Shown in pieces: positions 49,934 through 62,149 of a stretch of DNA of 64,000 bases (position 1 is the stretch's first letter; each line of letters starts with the position of its first letter). Location of the stretch: assembly GCF_049243985.1 (NCBI RefSeq), contig NC_135373.1:7919501-7983500 (forward strand). The letters run 5' to 3'. Source of the DNA: Paroedura picta (taxonomy: Eukaryota > Chordata > Lepidosauria > Squamata > Gekkonidae). The notes beneath the pieces are model-generated. The model worked only from the letters and a program-made list of their open reading frames with translations. It did no database searches and had not been told where the DNA came from. The position numbers were made by a program, and so were the translations under genes.

Positions 49934-52150
49934 ATCCCATCTCCCCCCCAGAGGCTCGAGGCATGTCACATAAAAACCAATCCCCTAAAACAATAAAAGA
50001 AGAAGAAGAAGAAGAGTTGGTTCTTATATGCCGCTTTTCCCTACCTGAAGGAGGCTCAAAGCGGCTTACAGTCGCCTTCCCATTCCTCTCCCCACAACAG
50101 ACACCCTGTGGGGTGGGTGAGGCTGAGAGAGCGCTGATATCACTGCCCGGTCAGAGCAGTTTTATCAGTGCTGTGGCGAGCACAAGGTCACCCAGCTGGT
50201 TGCATGTGGGGGAGCGCAGAATCGAACCTGGCATGCCAGATTAGAAGTCGGCACTCCTAACCACTACACCAAACTGGCTCTCAAAAAAGCACTCATCAAA
50301 AGCACAAGAAAACATGATAAAATCAATACAAAATGTAAGACGAGAATGGCGGCAAAATTCAATATAACTAACCCAATTCCACACCCACTAAGAAGGGAAA
50401 GGGAGGGGGCAGATGACAGACATGTGTGAGGGGGGCTAGATCTTCTTGCTGCCCGGCCTTAACCGAAAGCCTGGTGGAAGAGCTCCGTCTTGCAGGCTCT
50501 GCAGAATGATGGCAATTCCCGCAAGGCCCGCAGCTCTTCCAGGAGCTCATTCCACCACGTTGGGGCCAGGACCGAAAAAGCCCTGGCTCTAGTCGAGGCC
50601 AGGCGAGCTTCCTCCAGACCAGGAATGACCAATAGGTTAGCCCCCACAGAACGTAAGGCCCTGCGGGGGGCATAGGGCAATAGGCAGTCCCTCATATACA
50701 CTGGGCCCAGACCACAGATGGCTTTGAAGGTCAAAACCAAAACCTTGAACCTGATCCGGACAATAACCGGTAGCCAATGAAGCTGCCTCAGCCCTGGCTG
50801 GATATGTGCCTTCCAAGGTGTAGCCATGAGGACCCTAGCAGCCGCATTTTGGACCAGTTGCAGTTTCTGGATCAAGCACAAAGGCAGACCAATGTAGAGT
50901 GAGTTACAGAAATCTAATCTGGAGGTGACCTCCATGGATCACTGTGGCCAAGTGTTCAGAGGACAGATAGGGCACTAGTAGTTGAGCCTGGCAGAGATGG
51001 AAAAATGCCTGTCCAGCTCCCTGTTTGACCTGTGCCTCGAGTGTTAGTCAGGCATTCATGGTCACCCCCAGGTTTTTGGCCTGAGATGTGATCTTTTCCA
51101 TCCCGGCCAGAGAGGGCAAGCACGCTTCCTGGTCTGCTCCCCTACGGCCCAACCACAGGACCTCCATCTTGAAGGGGTTGAGTTTCAGGCGACTCTGCTT
51201 GAGCCATCCAGCCACTGCTTCCAAACATCTGGTGAATGGTTCCGGGGATGAGTCCGGGTGGCCATCCATGAGGAGAAAGAGCTGAGTGTCATCAGCATAG
51301 TAATGGCAACCCAGCCCATAACTCCGCACCAGTTGAGCCAGAGGGCACATAAAGATGATGAATAATGTGGGAGAGAGCACCGAGCCCTGTGGGACCCCAC
51401 AAGGGAGCCGGTAAGGGGCTGATAATTCATCTCCCACAGCTACACTCTGTGTCCGGTTTTGGAGGAAGGAGCGTATCCAGCGCAAGGCTGTACCCCTTAT
51501 CCCCGTACTGGCGAGACGGCTCGCTAGCAGCTCGTGATCGACCACGTCAAATGTGGCCAACCACTTTGGATAGCGAGAACTGCCTGAAGCCATCAAATGT
51601 TGCCTCCAAAGGCGGCCAACGGGACTCCAGTTTATTAACTGCATTAACCGTGGTGGGAAGGGAGTGGCGGAGCAACAAGACTTTATCCGCAGAATGGCTC
51701 ACAAATGCCTCACAGCTGATGGTCAATTTCCTACTATTTTGGTGCCCTTCTTCCAGGGTGGTAAGAAATCTAACAACCCTAAATAGTCGAGCTGGGCGAG
51801 AGCTAGTGGATGCAATTTCCGTGGCAAAGAAGTCACATTTAGCCGCTTTCACTGCCATCTCATACGCCCTCATAAGCGCGTGATGAGATGTTCTTGTAGC
51901 CTCGTCATCCTTCCGCCACTCTCGCTCTAGTCTTCTCAATTCCTTCTTCTTCTCCCAGAGCTCCCCGGTATACCAGGTGCCCATTTGAGTCGAGGGTAGA
52001 GAGGACATCTAGGAGCAATTTTGTCTATGGCGACTGACAGGCGGGACTGCCAGTCCTCCACCATGGCAGCCAATGAGATGCCGGGAGGTTTCGGGTCCCA
52101 CAGAGCATTCTGGAAACCAATTGGATCCATAAGTCTCCTGGGGTGGGAAA
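49868..52150 (-). mobile_element. L2-clade LINE, long copy with (ATT)n tail
   Basis: The least damaged L2-clade copy here. On the minus strand: linker (52008-51547: ELWEKKKELRRLEREWRKDD, RTSHHALMRAYEMAVKAAK), RT 51644-51048 with LASTGIRGTALRWIRSFLQN, CGVPQGSVLSPTLFIIFMCP, palm YYADDTQLFLLMDG and a LKLNPFKMEVLWLGRRG segment, then C terminus 50935-50459 (LYIGLPLCLIQKLQLVQNAA, LHWLPVIVRIRFKVLVLTFK). The 3' tail is ATT repeat at 49868-49932. SINE A is nested at 49998-50282. RT frames over about 200 codons are still open, suggesting a fairly young copy. Confidence 0.92.
49998..50282 (-). mobile_element. tRNA-derived SINE, family A, nested in L2-clade LINE
   Basis: Near full-length: GAGAGCCAGTTTGGTGTAGT, box B GGTTCGATTC, tail (CTT)n. 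It interrupts the LINE's 3' UTR. Confidence 0.88.
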
Positions 52151-52313
52151 AGCTGTTTGTAAATCACTTTGAGACTCCTTTGGGTAGTAAACAACAGGGT
52201 ACAAAAATCCAGCTCTTCTTCTTCTGAGGGAAGGGAAAAGCTTTTTGTAAGCCACTTTGAGATTCCTTTGGGTAGTAAACAACACGGTACAAAAATCCAG
52301 CTCTTCTTCTAAG
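52141..52313 (+). mobile_element. two tandem SINE family A 3' ends
   Basis: 52141-52227 and 52228-52313 are both GTAA(A/G)(T/C)CACTTTGAGA.TCC...CAGCTCTTCTTCT, about 86 bases each and directly repeated, at the 5' edge of the minus-strand L2-clade LINE. Confidence 0.7.
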
Positions 52314-52319
52314 GAGCAA

Positions 52320-54800
52320 CCATGAAAGAAGCATTTGGGCACATAACATTTTATCAACAGTGAAAGAATGGAGACTAAAGAAGCAGGTTGGACACCTGTG
52401 TACTGTGACTACCCCATGTGTATTAGAGCAGGGTGACAAGAAGGGAAATGATGTTGAATGCAGAACTGGGAGGAATTGGTTGCCATGTAATCTCCCCCTA
52501 AGAAGTGTCTCCAGTCTGATTTTCCCTTCACGTATCTGAAGACATGGGTCTGGAAAGCTCATCTGTAACCACTATGCCACAATTCCCAAAGGTCAGTCCT
52601 CTCCCACACTCAACGAACATTCCACACCACAGATTCTTGCCACCCATATCTCCACACCCATGCGCTCATTTGTCTCCACACCACCACAACTTCCCACACA
52701 ACACACACATTCAACCCCATGCCCTTACAGACTGGACAACTCCTCCCCTTTCTCTTCCTACTGCCAAGCTCTAGTGCCCATTGTATTCCTGGATACAATG
52801 AGCTTTGCTTCTAGTACCATTAATAAAATGAACCACAATATCAGTTGTATTACATTTATTCCAAGCTTCTAACACATTCCCAGGCTGCAGTAGGACAGCT
52901 TTGATTGCTATCGGACCTTTATTACAAAAGCAATGCATTCAGTACATGTCGCCAATTTTTTTTCCCAACTGGACTAATATGATTTGTGAATCAAGGTGTT
53001 TGTTTGTTTGTTTGTTTGTTTATATTTCTATACCACCCATTTCTATGCACTTTGATTTTCATGGGGCAACAGCACAGAAGAGAAGAAAATTGACATCCAC
53101 ATAATATAGGATCTTCATGATCACCCACCGCCAATCAAGCCTAATGAGAAAATAATAGTTATTAGCACAAATATTCCCATAGAACAAAGACATCAGCTAT
53201 AGTTCAAGATACTTTGCCACCTGAAGCAATATAGGTCCACTGGGGCAAACCCTGTTGCACTCAGGAATACGTCCTTGTTAATGTTTGAATATAATGAGGC
53301 AAATGCTCTTGTATAATGGAGAGTCAAGGCTGTGAGCTCTCGGACTCATTGCCACTGACGAAAGCCAGACTGAAAATGGAAAACAAATGAATCTAGAGAC
53401 CGTTTTGGCAGAGTCAAAGTCTAAATAAATGACAAGAGACTTTTTATTTTCTTATACTTAATTAAGCCACTGGATAGATTCTGTCTCTCCTTTGTTACAA
53501 TTTTTGGAATCGTCCACTTTTTTCGTGCAGCACTCAGGAATACAGCAGGCACTAGGATACATGCCTGCACTGTGTCTTTTGTGGGTATGTTCCTTCTCTA
53601 CCTGATTCCTTCTCAGTCTTGGGATACAGCACAGTGCAGAGGTTAAAGAGTGGCAGACTCTAAGCTCAAATCTGATCCCCTACTGATATTCTATGTGCAG
53701 GTAGAGAGAGGCCTCTACAGAACAAATCAGGCCCCATAGGGCAGTGTGCAGCCATGTCCAGGCTTTCCAAGACCCCTCTGAACATGCATGGGCAGTGGAG
53801 GGGCCATTGTAGGAAACTCGCTGTATTCTCAAGTATCTCGGGCACCATATCCACATGAAAGATAAGTCAGAGAAGCTTCCCACAGCTGCCCCAGGTCCCA
53901 TAGGGTCAGCAGGAGGCCTTTCCTGCTGGGGCTCTAACTCCCTTCCCCAGGTTCTTGCATGGGCAGGCAGCCATACAGACTGCACTGTGCTCCCTGGAGT
54001 TGACCTGTAGCCTGAATCTCTTCTTCCCAGCCACCTTGCTCTCTGTCCAATGTCAGGCCATTTCCAGGCCTTCTGTGACCCCCTGAACTTTAGCGGAGCA
54101 TAGAGAGACCTCTACAGGCCACCCCACACCCCATAGGGCTGGTGGGCTGCCATTTCCAGGCCTTCTGTGACTCCCTCCAACTAGAGAAGACGACCCAAAA
54201 CTAATTATTGATGTTTAAAATACATGCTCTCCTTTGACTTTTGGCATCCTCCCTCATCCAGGTCAAATGGCCCCATACATCAGCACCCTTACCCACCCAA
54301 ATCTACGTAAAGGTATTTCACAAGCAAGGCTCAATGTAATAACATCTGCTCTCCTGGAAGGTAGATTTAAAGGGATACCCTCTGAAGACAGACTGTCCTT
54401 GAGGTGGTGGTGCCAGTGAGTCCCTAGCCCAGATGTTGTTATACTGTGCTTTTTATGACCGTCAATGTAAATCTTCCATGGAGAGTTTTTTAGCTGGTGA
54501 AAAGCGATGAAAACTTAGCAGCAGCTGCTATTGATGCAGAGAAGGAGTGGGTGATGAGAAGACATGCGGGGGAGGTTCTAGGGCAGCAGGAAGGCGTGCA
54601 CTGCATGAGAGCATCGCGCTTGACCTGGACATGGGCTCAGGGCACCTTAGAAGGTGGGTAATCATGGCATTCCAAAAACAGAAGGGGGGGTTCACGATAG
54701 TCATAAATGTAATACTTACTAGGATTCTCAGCGATAGGAATCTACATGTGAAAAAAATCAAACAATTATTCCTTGATGTTCATGTTCATGTTCATGCTTA
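52320..54800. other. unassigned stretch with small repeats
   Basis: (GTTT)n at 52998-53022 with a reversed L2-like end after it. A loosely repeated phrase (GAGACCTCTACAGGCC, CCCCATAGGGC, TTCCAGGCCTTCTGTGAC) occurs at 53700-53790 and twice at 54040-54180. No gene was recognised. Confidence 0.4.
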
Positions 54801-54807
54801 TGCTCAG

Positions 54808-54809
54808 TC

Positions 54810-54888
<79 letters not shown>

Positions 54889-54908
54889 CTCTCTCTCTTT
54901 CTTTCTTT

Positions 54909-54961
<53 letters not shown>
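54808..54961. repeat. compound microsatellite (CTTT)n-(TGCC)n
   Basis: About 100 bases of CTTT/CTCT then about 50 bases of TGCC. Long open frames here (polar or Ser/Phe/Leu-rich) are artefacts of the repeat. Confidence 0.95.
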
Positions 54962-54963
<2 letters not shown>

Positions 54964-55110
54964 CTTCTGAGTTAGGGATTAATGGCAGACACTTTCACAG
55001 TTGTGAAAAGAAGCAATTAAAAGAGATATGTTGCTAACTCCATCCATATCCACCCAAGCATGGAAGCATAGTCATACATCACTAACCTTATAACATTTAT
55101 ATTCCCCTTA

Positions 55111-55456
55111 TGCTTGGAGGAGCTGGGAGAAGGAGAGAATTATCTCAGGAGCTGACTCAGGAGCTGACTGCTAGCTCTGCCCTCTGCTGAGTAGGCCTTT
55201 GTGCTATAAAAGGCTCCTGCTGGCCAGAGGAAGGCAGTGCTTGGAGTAGCTGGGACAAGGAGAACATTAACTCAGGAGCTGACTACTAGGACCACCCACT
55301 GCTGAGTAGGCCTTTGTGCTATAAAAGGCTCTTGCTTGCCAGAGGAAGGCAGTGCTTGGAGGAGCTGGGAGAAGGAGAGCATTATCTCAGGAGCTGACTG
55401 CTAGCTCCGCCCGCTACTGAGTTGGCCTTTGTGCTATAAAAGGCTCTTGCTTGCCA
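55111..55456 (+). promoter_or_regulatory. CR1 5' UTR: three tandem promoter-like units
   Basis: Units begin TGCTTGGAG at 55111, 55238 and 55353 and each ends in GTGCTATAAAAGGCTC. Unit lengths are 127, 115 and about 104 bases. Each contains CAGGAGCTGACT and a TATAAAA box, so the promoter was tandemly multiplied, as in some L1 families with monomer promoters. Confidence 0.75.
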
Positions 55457-55602
55457 AACAATACCCAAAGGACTCTTGGGGTCTGATTAAACCAGAATGG
55501 AGCCAAGAGCAAGAGCTAAAGGACTCTTTGCTGTTGACTTTTCGCCTTAGGATCAAGCCGAAGGTTTCACTGAAGTGTAGGACTATTTATGGAGCAGTTC
55601 AG

Positions 55603-56630
55603 ATGAATCAAAGTGGCATGAAGACTGAAGAAGGTTGTGTAGTGACATGTACCATCTGTGGAATGTTTGTCTTTTTACGTCAGGGGGACAATTTTTACAA
55701 ATGCAGCAAGTGCAAATTAGTGGCTCTGCTGGAGAAGAAGGTCCGGGGATTAGAGAAAATTGATTACACAGCAGGAGGAGGAAATCTATCAAAACAAAAT
55801 CAGGAGGACCTAATACAGGAGGGTGATAATTGGAAGGATATTACACATAGGAGTAGAAGAATAAGTAGAAGTTCTGACCCACTGATGATCAGCAATCAGT
55901 TCTAAGATCTGCTTGAAGAGGTTGATTCAGAAACACAGGAGCATGTGCAATCCCCCATGAAGAATAAGCCCCAACATAGACCAGGAAAAAAGTCACAGGC
56001 CTCCACAGGTGAGAGTTCTAGGTCTTCTCTCCCAGCGAACCCAAAAAGCTCAGGAAACACTTCACAGTTCCCCACAAGAAAGAGTTTTAGTTATGCTCCC
56101 AATTGTAGGGGGAAATTGATACTGGTAATTGGGGATTCCTTGCTAAGAGGTGTAGAGGTGGAAGTGTGTAGATCTGACTTGTTGTCTCGAGAGGTCTGCT
56201 GCCTACCTGGTGCATGCATCAAGGATGTGACAGAATGTCTGGACAAGCTCATCAAGCCTACAGATCATTACCCCTTCCTTCTCATCCATGTAGGAACAAA
56301 TAATACTGCCCAGCAGAACATAGAGCATATTAAAAAAGACTTCGTGGATCTGGGGGGAAAAGGTAAAGGATCTGGGATCACAGGTTGTGTTTTCATAAGT
56401 CCTTCCTGTAGGTGGCCAAGGCATAGGAAGAGAGAAATATTATGCAAGTAAATTACTGACTATATCAATGGTGTCGACGGGAACAGTTTGGATTTCTGGG
56501 TCATGGTCAACGGTGTCAATATGAGGGGCTATTATCAGTAGACAGCATGCACCTCACAAGGGATGGGGAAAGTATTTTGGTAGGACCCTTGCACACCTGA
56601 TGAAGAGGGCTTTAAACTAGACACAAAGGG
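55603..56630 (+). pseudogene. CR1 ORF1, interrupted
   Basis: A frame open from upstream of 55603 to TAA at 55903-55905 holds a zinc-finger-like Cys motif: CTICGMFVFL, then YKCSKCKLVALLEKK. After that single in-frame stop the same frame stays open to 56451, with the esterase/lipase-like GKLILVIGDSLLRGVEVEVC (56113-56172) and LLIHVGTNNTA of CR1 ORF1 proteins. Decayed frames continue to about 56630. ORF1 proteins bind RNA; the esterase domain role is uncertain. Confidence 0.85.
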
Positions 56631-56759
56631 GGAGCGAGATGTAAATTCAGAACTTGGTGTGATGGCAGGATCTGAACATGAGAAGATCTCAAATCTACAG
56701 GGAATGTTACATAAGCAAGGAACTACTAGCTTACAAGGAAGTTCAAAAACCAAAACCAT

Positions 56760-59475
56760 GAGGCACACAAAGGATGGATTACGACGTCTCTACACTAATG
56801 CACAGAGTAAGGGAAACAAGCAGGAGGAATTAGTAGTCTTAATAGAGGAAGTGGGCTATGACCTAATAAGAATCACAGAAACTTGGTGGGATAATATTCA
56901 CAATTGGAATACTAAAATCAAGGGGTACAATCTATTCAGAAGGGATAGACAAGAAAAGAAGGGGAGAGGTATAGCAATATATGTTAGGAATCGTTATACT
57001 TGTGAAGAAATACAGGTACCCGAGCATGAAAGTTCATTTGAGTGTATTTGGGTAAATATCAAAGGAGTAGGAAATGAGAGTGGTATTATTGTGGGGATTT
57101 GCTATAGACCACCAAGCCAGTTAGAGGACTTGAATGAGATACTGCTAGACCAAATTACACAGTTTTCAAAAAAGGGGGATACAGTGGTCATGGGTGATTT
57201 CAATTACCCAGATATCTGTTGGAAGACCAACACTGCTAAAAATGCAAACTCCGTTAAATTCTTAACTTGTCTTGCTGACAGCTTCATTTCCCAGAAAGTA
57301 GAGAGGGGAACCAGGGGCTCTGCTATTTTAGACTTAATTCTCATCAATAGGGAAGAACTGGTAGATGAGGTGGAAGTAGTGGGCACACTTGGTATCAGTG
57401 ACCATGTGCTTTTGGAATTTTCGATTATGGGAAAGAGAAAACCTTTATGTAGTTGTACATATAGACTGGACTTCACAGACTTAAAGGTATGTTTTGTAGA
57501 GTTCTGTGGTCAGAAGGACTTAAAGAGATGGGAGTCCAAGAGGGCTGGGAGTTTCTTAAAAGTGAAATACTGAAGGCTCAGTCACAAACAATTCCCTTGA
57601 GAAGAAAAGATGGAAGGAGCCTAAGGAATCCAGGTTGGCTCCATAAGCAATTGTCAAATGATTTGAGGAATAAAAAAGAGTAATTTAGGAAATGGAAGGA
57701 AGGCCTTATTACCAAGTATGAGTATAAATAAATAACCAATAATTGTAGGGGGAGTGTTATAAAAACTAAAGCTCAATAGGAGCTTAGGCTAGTAAGAAAT
57801 GCTAAACATAACAAAAAAAGGCTTCTTTAGTTATATTTCAAGCAAGAAAAAGAATAGGGAAACCGTAGGACCACTGCAGGGACAAGAAACTGAAATTATA
57901 ACAGATGATGAAGAGAGGGCTGAATGGCTTAACTCTTATTTCTCCTCAGTTTTGTCTTGTGAGGAAAATCATGATCAATGTTGTAAAAATGTAACACAAC
58001 ACAGGGGACGGGAATGGTGGCCTAGGATCACTGTTGGAGCAGTCCGTAAACACCTAGTTTCTTTAAATGAAACAAAGTCTTCTGGGCCAGATGAACTGCA
58101 TCCAACTAAAAGAACTTGCAGATGTCATCTTTAAAATTCTGTCCATTATTTTTGACACTTCTTGGAGAACAGGTGAGGTGCCAGAAGATTGGATGTGGGA
58201 AATGTTGTTCCCATCTTCAGGAAAGGGAAAAAGGAGGATCCAGGTAATTATCGACACATCAACTTGACATCTGTCACTGGCAAAATTTTGGAACAAATAA
58301 TCAAACACTGCTTCCTTGAGCAGCTGGAACTGAGAGCTGTGATTTCTAAGACTCAGCATGGGTTTTGCAAGACCAACCTTATCTCTTTTTTTTGAGAAAC
58401 TGACTACCTTGCTGGATCAGGGGAATGCTGTGGACATAGTTTATCTGGATTTCAGTAAAGCTTTTGATAAGGTTCCACATGATATTCTTGTTCACAAGTT
58501 GGTAAAATGCAGTATGAGTCCTAATTCTGTCAGGTGGATCAATAACTTGTTGACAAATCATACCCAGAGGGTACTTGTTAATGGTTCAGCATCTTCTTGG
58601 AAAAGAGTGACAACTGGAGTACTCCAAGGATCTGTTCTGGGGGCTGTGTTGTTCAACATATTTATAAATGATTTGGATGAGGGATTAGAGGGGATACTGA
58701 TTAAATTTGCAGATGATACTAAACTGGGAGAGGTAGCAAACACAACTGAAGACAGCAACAGAATACAAGATAATCTTGATAGGCTCGAGAAGTGGGCTAA
58801 ACTGAATAAAATGAAGTACAATAGGGACAAATGTAAAGTTCTGCATTTAGGTAGAAAAAAACAAATATAAGATGGGAGAGATTTGTCTTGGCAGTAACAT
58901 GTGCAAAAAGGCTCTAGGAGTCTTAGTAGACCATACATTGAACATGAGTCAGCAGTGGCTAAAAAGGCAAATGGGATTTTGTGCTGTATCAAACGGAGTA
59001 TCATGTCCAGATCACAGGAGGTGATGGTACCGCTTTACTCTGCTATAGTTCGGCATCACTTGGAGTACTGTGTTCAGTTTTGGGCACTCCAGTTGATGAG
59101 GGATGTAGACAAACTGGAACGTGTCCAGAGGAGGGCAACAAAGATGGTGAGGGGTTTGGAAACCAAGACATGCAGAAAGGTTGGGGGAGCTTGATCTGTT
59201 TAGCCTAGAGAGGAGACGACTGAGAGGGGATTTAAAAGGGTGCCATATGGAGGATGGAGCAGAATTGTTCTCTCTTGCTCCAGAGGGACAGACCAGAACG
59301 AATGGGATGAAATTAATTCAAAAGAAATTCCATCTAAACATCTGGAAGAAATTCCTGACCGTTACAGCAGTTTCTCAGTGGAACAATCTTCCTTGGGATG
59401 TGGTGGGTTCTCCATCTTCGGAAATTTTTAAACAGAGGCTAAATAGCCATCTGACGGAGAGGCTGATTCTGTGAA
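56760..59475 (+). pseudogene. CR1 ORF2 (endonuclease-reverse transcriptase), interrupted
   Basis: Endonuclease in an open frame to 57573: LRRLYTNAQSKGNKQEELVV, DLIRITETWWD, GRGIAIYVRN, VVMGDFNYPDICWK (catalytic GDFN) and a GISDHVLLEF ending. RT: VYLDFSKAFDKVPHDILVHK (58439-58498), GVLQGSVLGAVLFNIFINDL, FADDTKLGEVANTTED (58709 on), KVLHLGRKKQI, then the C-terminal [20 protein letters not shown] and a FSVEQSSLGCGG region. Frame changes occur at about 57570, 57790, 58110, 58200, 58370, 58870 and 59180, so no full protein can be made. Confidence 0.9.
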
Positions 59476-59605
59476 GGCTCAAGGGGGTGGCAGGTTACAG
59501 TAGTTGAGCGATTGGGATGTGAGTGTCCTGCATAGTCTGGAGAGTTGGACTAGATGATCCATGAGGTACCTTCCATCTCTATGATTCTATGATTCTATGT
59601 TTTTC

Positions 59606-60089
59606 TGAATGGCAATTGTACCAAAAGGACTGATTTGTTATTTTAGCAAGGAATAATTCTACGATTCTATGATTCTAATTATCTGAACGTCATTATCATG
59701 ATGCATATTCGTTGAATATCTTCATTATGTTCTTTACTAATTTACCACTAATTAACTCTCTCCATATATCTGTACTCCGATTATTCCCATTTTATTTTCT
59801 GAGGAAACATGCATGCACATGAAAGCTCTCACTTTTGTTGCCCCTGGACTCAAATTTTGTTCTGGTACTTCAGACCTACATGGCTACGCACCTGAAAACT
59901 CTGTTCATCAATGGTGATCAGGTAGTCAATTCATCATTAATTTTTGGGGCTATTTATAATTTGTTTGTGCGCATTCGCCAGAACAGGCTACTTACCAGTG
60001 ACTCTACACTGAGCAGTGACAATCCTGGAGGTATTTTGCATTTTTATTTTTTATTTAAAAATAACCAGTTTAGACCACTTGATTATACT
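59606..60089. other. unassigned stretch
   Basis: A second small CR1-like tail (ACGATTCTATGATTCTAATT) lies at 59658-59677. Otherwise AT-rich sequence without recognised features. Confidence 0.5.
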
Positions 60090-60845
60090 ATAACTAGTAA
60101 TTAAGCCCGCTGTAAAAAAAATACAGCGGGCGCTAGCCGTTCCCAACCACCCTGGCAGTGCTGCCCGGGCAGGTGGGAAGGACTGGGCCGCCCCCGAACC
60201 ACCACCACCACCCCGCCGTGGAAAACGCCATGCCAGGGCCCAGGCAGCCCGATCGCGAGCTCGGTGAGGCTGCGATCGTGCCGTGTGGGCCCTGGGGAGC
60301 CATTTTCTTCCCTCCCCGGCACAGGAAAAGCCTCCCCAGGGACCAGGCAGCCCGATTGCGGCATCACTGAGGCCACGATCAGGCTGCCTGGGCCCTGGGG
60401 AGGCTTTTACTCACACCTGGCACAGGAAAAGGCTCCCCAGTGCCTGGGCAGCCCGATCGTGGCCTTGGCCCGGGCCCTAGGGAGGCTTTTTCTTCCCTCC
60501 GCTGCCCATCTTCTGTCCTTGGCCCGGCCACTCCCTACCTCTCTGCTCAGCGGTGAGGTAGGAAATGGTGGCGGTTGGGCCAATGCACCCAACGTTGAAG
60601 GGGGGCGGATTCATCAGTCTGGCAGCAAGGGACCAATCGCGAGCCGCACAGAGCGTGGCTCACGATTGGTCCCTTGCCGCCAGACTGACAATTGGAAGTC
60701 CAAATTGGCAGGTGCTTTGCACCTGCCGATAGGTCCCTACGATTGTCAGTACAGGGGAAGGGGCCAATAGGCACCCTTCCTCATCCCGGACAGGGCCCGC
60801 CCTCGGGGCCCTTCCTCTTTTATTCTTTCCACTCCACAGGAGTGG
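60090..60845. repeat. GC-rich block with nested hairpins
   Basis: Begins with the hairpin AGCCCGCTGTA...TACAGCGGGC (60103-60131), then four tandem-like passages of GGCAGCCCGATCG..., then the 73-base hairpin at 60615-60687 and GCAGGTGCTTTGCACCTGC (60709-60727). Base composition contrasts sharply with both sides. Probably an unnamed repeat element; no transposase. Confidence 0.5.
60615..60687. repeat. perfect-ish 31-bp-arm hairpin
   Basis: Arms CAGTCTGGCAGCAAGGGACC... (60615-60645) and its complement (60657-60687) with an 11-base loop, two mismatches by eye. Confidence 0.8.
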
Positions 60846-60854
60846 TTAAAGATA

Positions 60855-61260
60855 GTTGTTCTGCATTGAATATAGTCTGTTGAAAAATTACGCTGAAATG
60901 CTTTCTGTATGGAACAATTCATAGCCCTGCCACCTGTTATTTTGCCATCTCCACATGCTAGACTCAATTAGAAACTTAGTGACATGCTTTGTTCCCTAAT
61001 GCTGTTACTAATCAGCATAACCAAGGAGCATCTCTGCATGACTAATAGAGCACCTGAGACAGGCAGGATAGAAATGAATCGGTGAAAATCTTCTTTCAGA
61101 AACAATGCTTAAAAGATGCTTCAAGTACCAAAGAGGCAGTTCATCATGCAGAGAAAAATCAGTTTCGCAGAGTAAATTCACTCTCCTGTGCAGAGATCAG
61201 AAAAATCACAATGGATTTAGTGAGTTTTCATCAGCTTTTCCATAATGCAGAAGAAGACTT
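60855..61260 (-). repeat. 0.37-kb duplicated segment, copy 2 (partner 35668-36030)
   Basis: Colinear match to intron 1 of the candidate gene. The TATA-like motif of copy 1 is mutated here (GGCTATGAATTG). Sequence to the right does not continue the match, so exon 1 is not duplicated with it. Confidence 0.7.
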
Positions 61261-61859
61261 GGAGTTGCCTTGTAAAGGAGAGTAATAAACTTTCCCTCTC
61301 TCCCATTTGGGATGGGGGGGGGGAATCAGAGGCATATTGGTTCATGAATTTACTTGGCAGATTTTTATGTCACCTCTCTAGGGACCTCTCTAGGGAGGGA
61401 GGGAACGAGCTGTGGGGAATCCTCCCTCACCTGCCTACCTTCCCCCTTCCTTCCTGGGCCTTCACCCACCACAGCTGTGAGGGCTGAAGTGTTGCTAGAC
61501 AATTGTGTGGCCTAGTCAGAACAGAGCAGGATGAGGCAGTGGTCACTCCACCTGGATAGCATTTGGAGTGGAAGTCTTTTGTCAGCCTGACCCTCCAGCC
61601 CAACACCGTTGCTCTCCGCAGTGGAGGGGGGCTTCCCTCATGTACTGCGAGTTGAACCTTGCAAGTACTACTGCAACCATCTGTGGGGTGTGCTGGGATG
61701 GGGTGCTGGGATGGTCTGAAGCAGCAGAACAGCATTCAGGTACAGGGGCATGTTAAAGATTGACAACCTTTCATTCAAGTTACAAGCTTATCTGGCCATA
61801 ACCTTTTGCCAAGAACACTTATGCATGCACACAAAAGCTTCTGCTCAGCCATTGATAGG

Positions 61860-62115
61860 TGGGAGGGAAGAAGAAACCCAAAGGGAAGGGAGAGGAGAGG
61901 AGGAGTGTTTGTAAGAAAGGGGGTAAGAGGATGGAGGAGAAAGAAAAATGGATTGGGGGAAAGAGGAAGGAGAGGAGGAGAGAGAAGGAAGGAGAGATAG
62001 AGGAATTAAGAATGAGAGGGAGGGAAGCGAGAAAGGAATGAAGTTGGAAGAAGCACGAGGAGGAGGGAGTGACTGGGAAGGATAGAAGACAGATGGGGAT
62101 GGGAGGGGAGAGTAT
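61860..62115. repeat. purine-rich (GA) tract
   Basis: About 250 bases with nearly all purines on the plus strand (GGGAAGGGAGAGGAGAGGAG and similar), a typical low-complexity tract that gives Ser/Pro-rich shadow frames on the minus strand. Confidence 0.85.
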
Positions 62116-62149
62116 TTTATACAATAGTGATTTAAAAAATGTGATATTG

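Larger units (their letters stand above)
55111..59605 (+). mobile_element. CR1 LINE, nearly full-length, inactive
   Basis: Structure: three tandem 5' units (55111-55456), ORF1 (about 55603-56630), ORF2 with endonuclease and RT (about 56760-59475), a short 3' UTR and the CR1 terminal octamer repeat ATTCTATG(ATTCTATG) at 59580-59598. Length about 4.5 kb matches full-length CR1. Both ORFs are interrupted, so it is dead, but most domains remain readable, so it is not ancient. Confidence 0.93.

Noticed and set aside
54773-54975. Long frames rich in Phe/Leu/Ser
   Set aside because: They arise from the (CTTT)n-(TGCC)n microsatellite.
55603-55905. Zinc-finger host gene
   Set aside because: The Cys motif is followed by the CR1 ORF1 esterase region and by CR1 ORF2.
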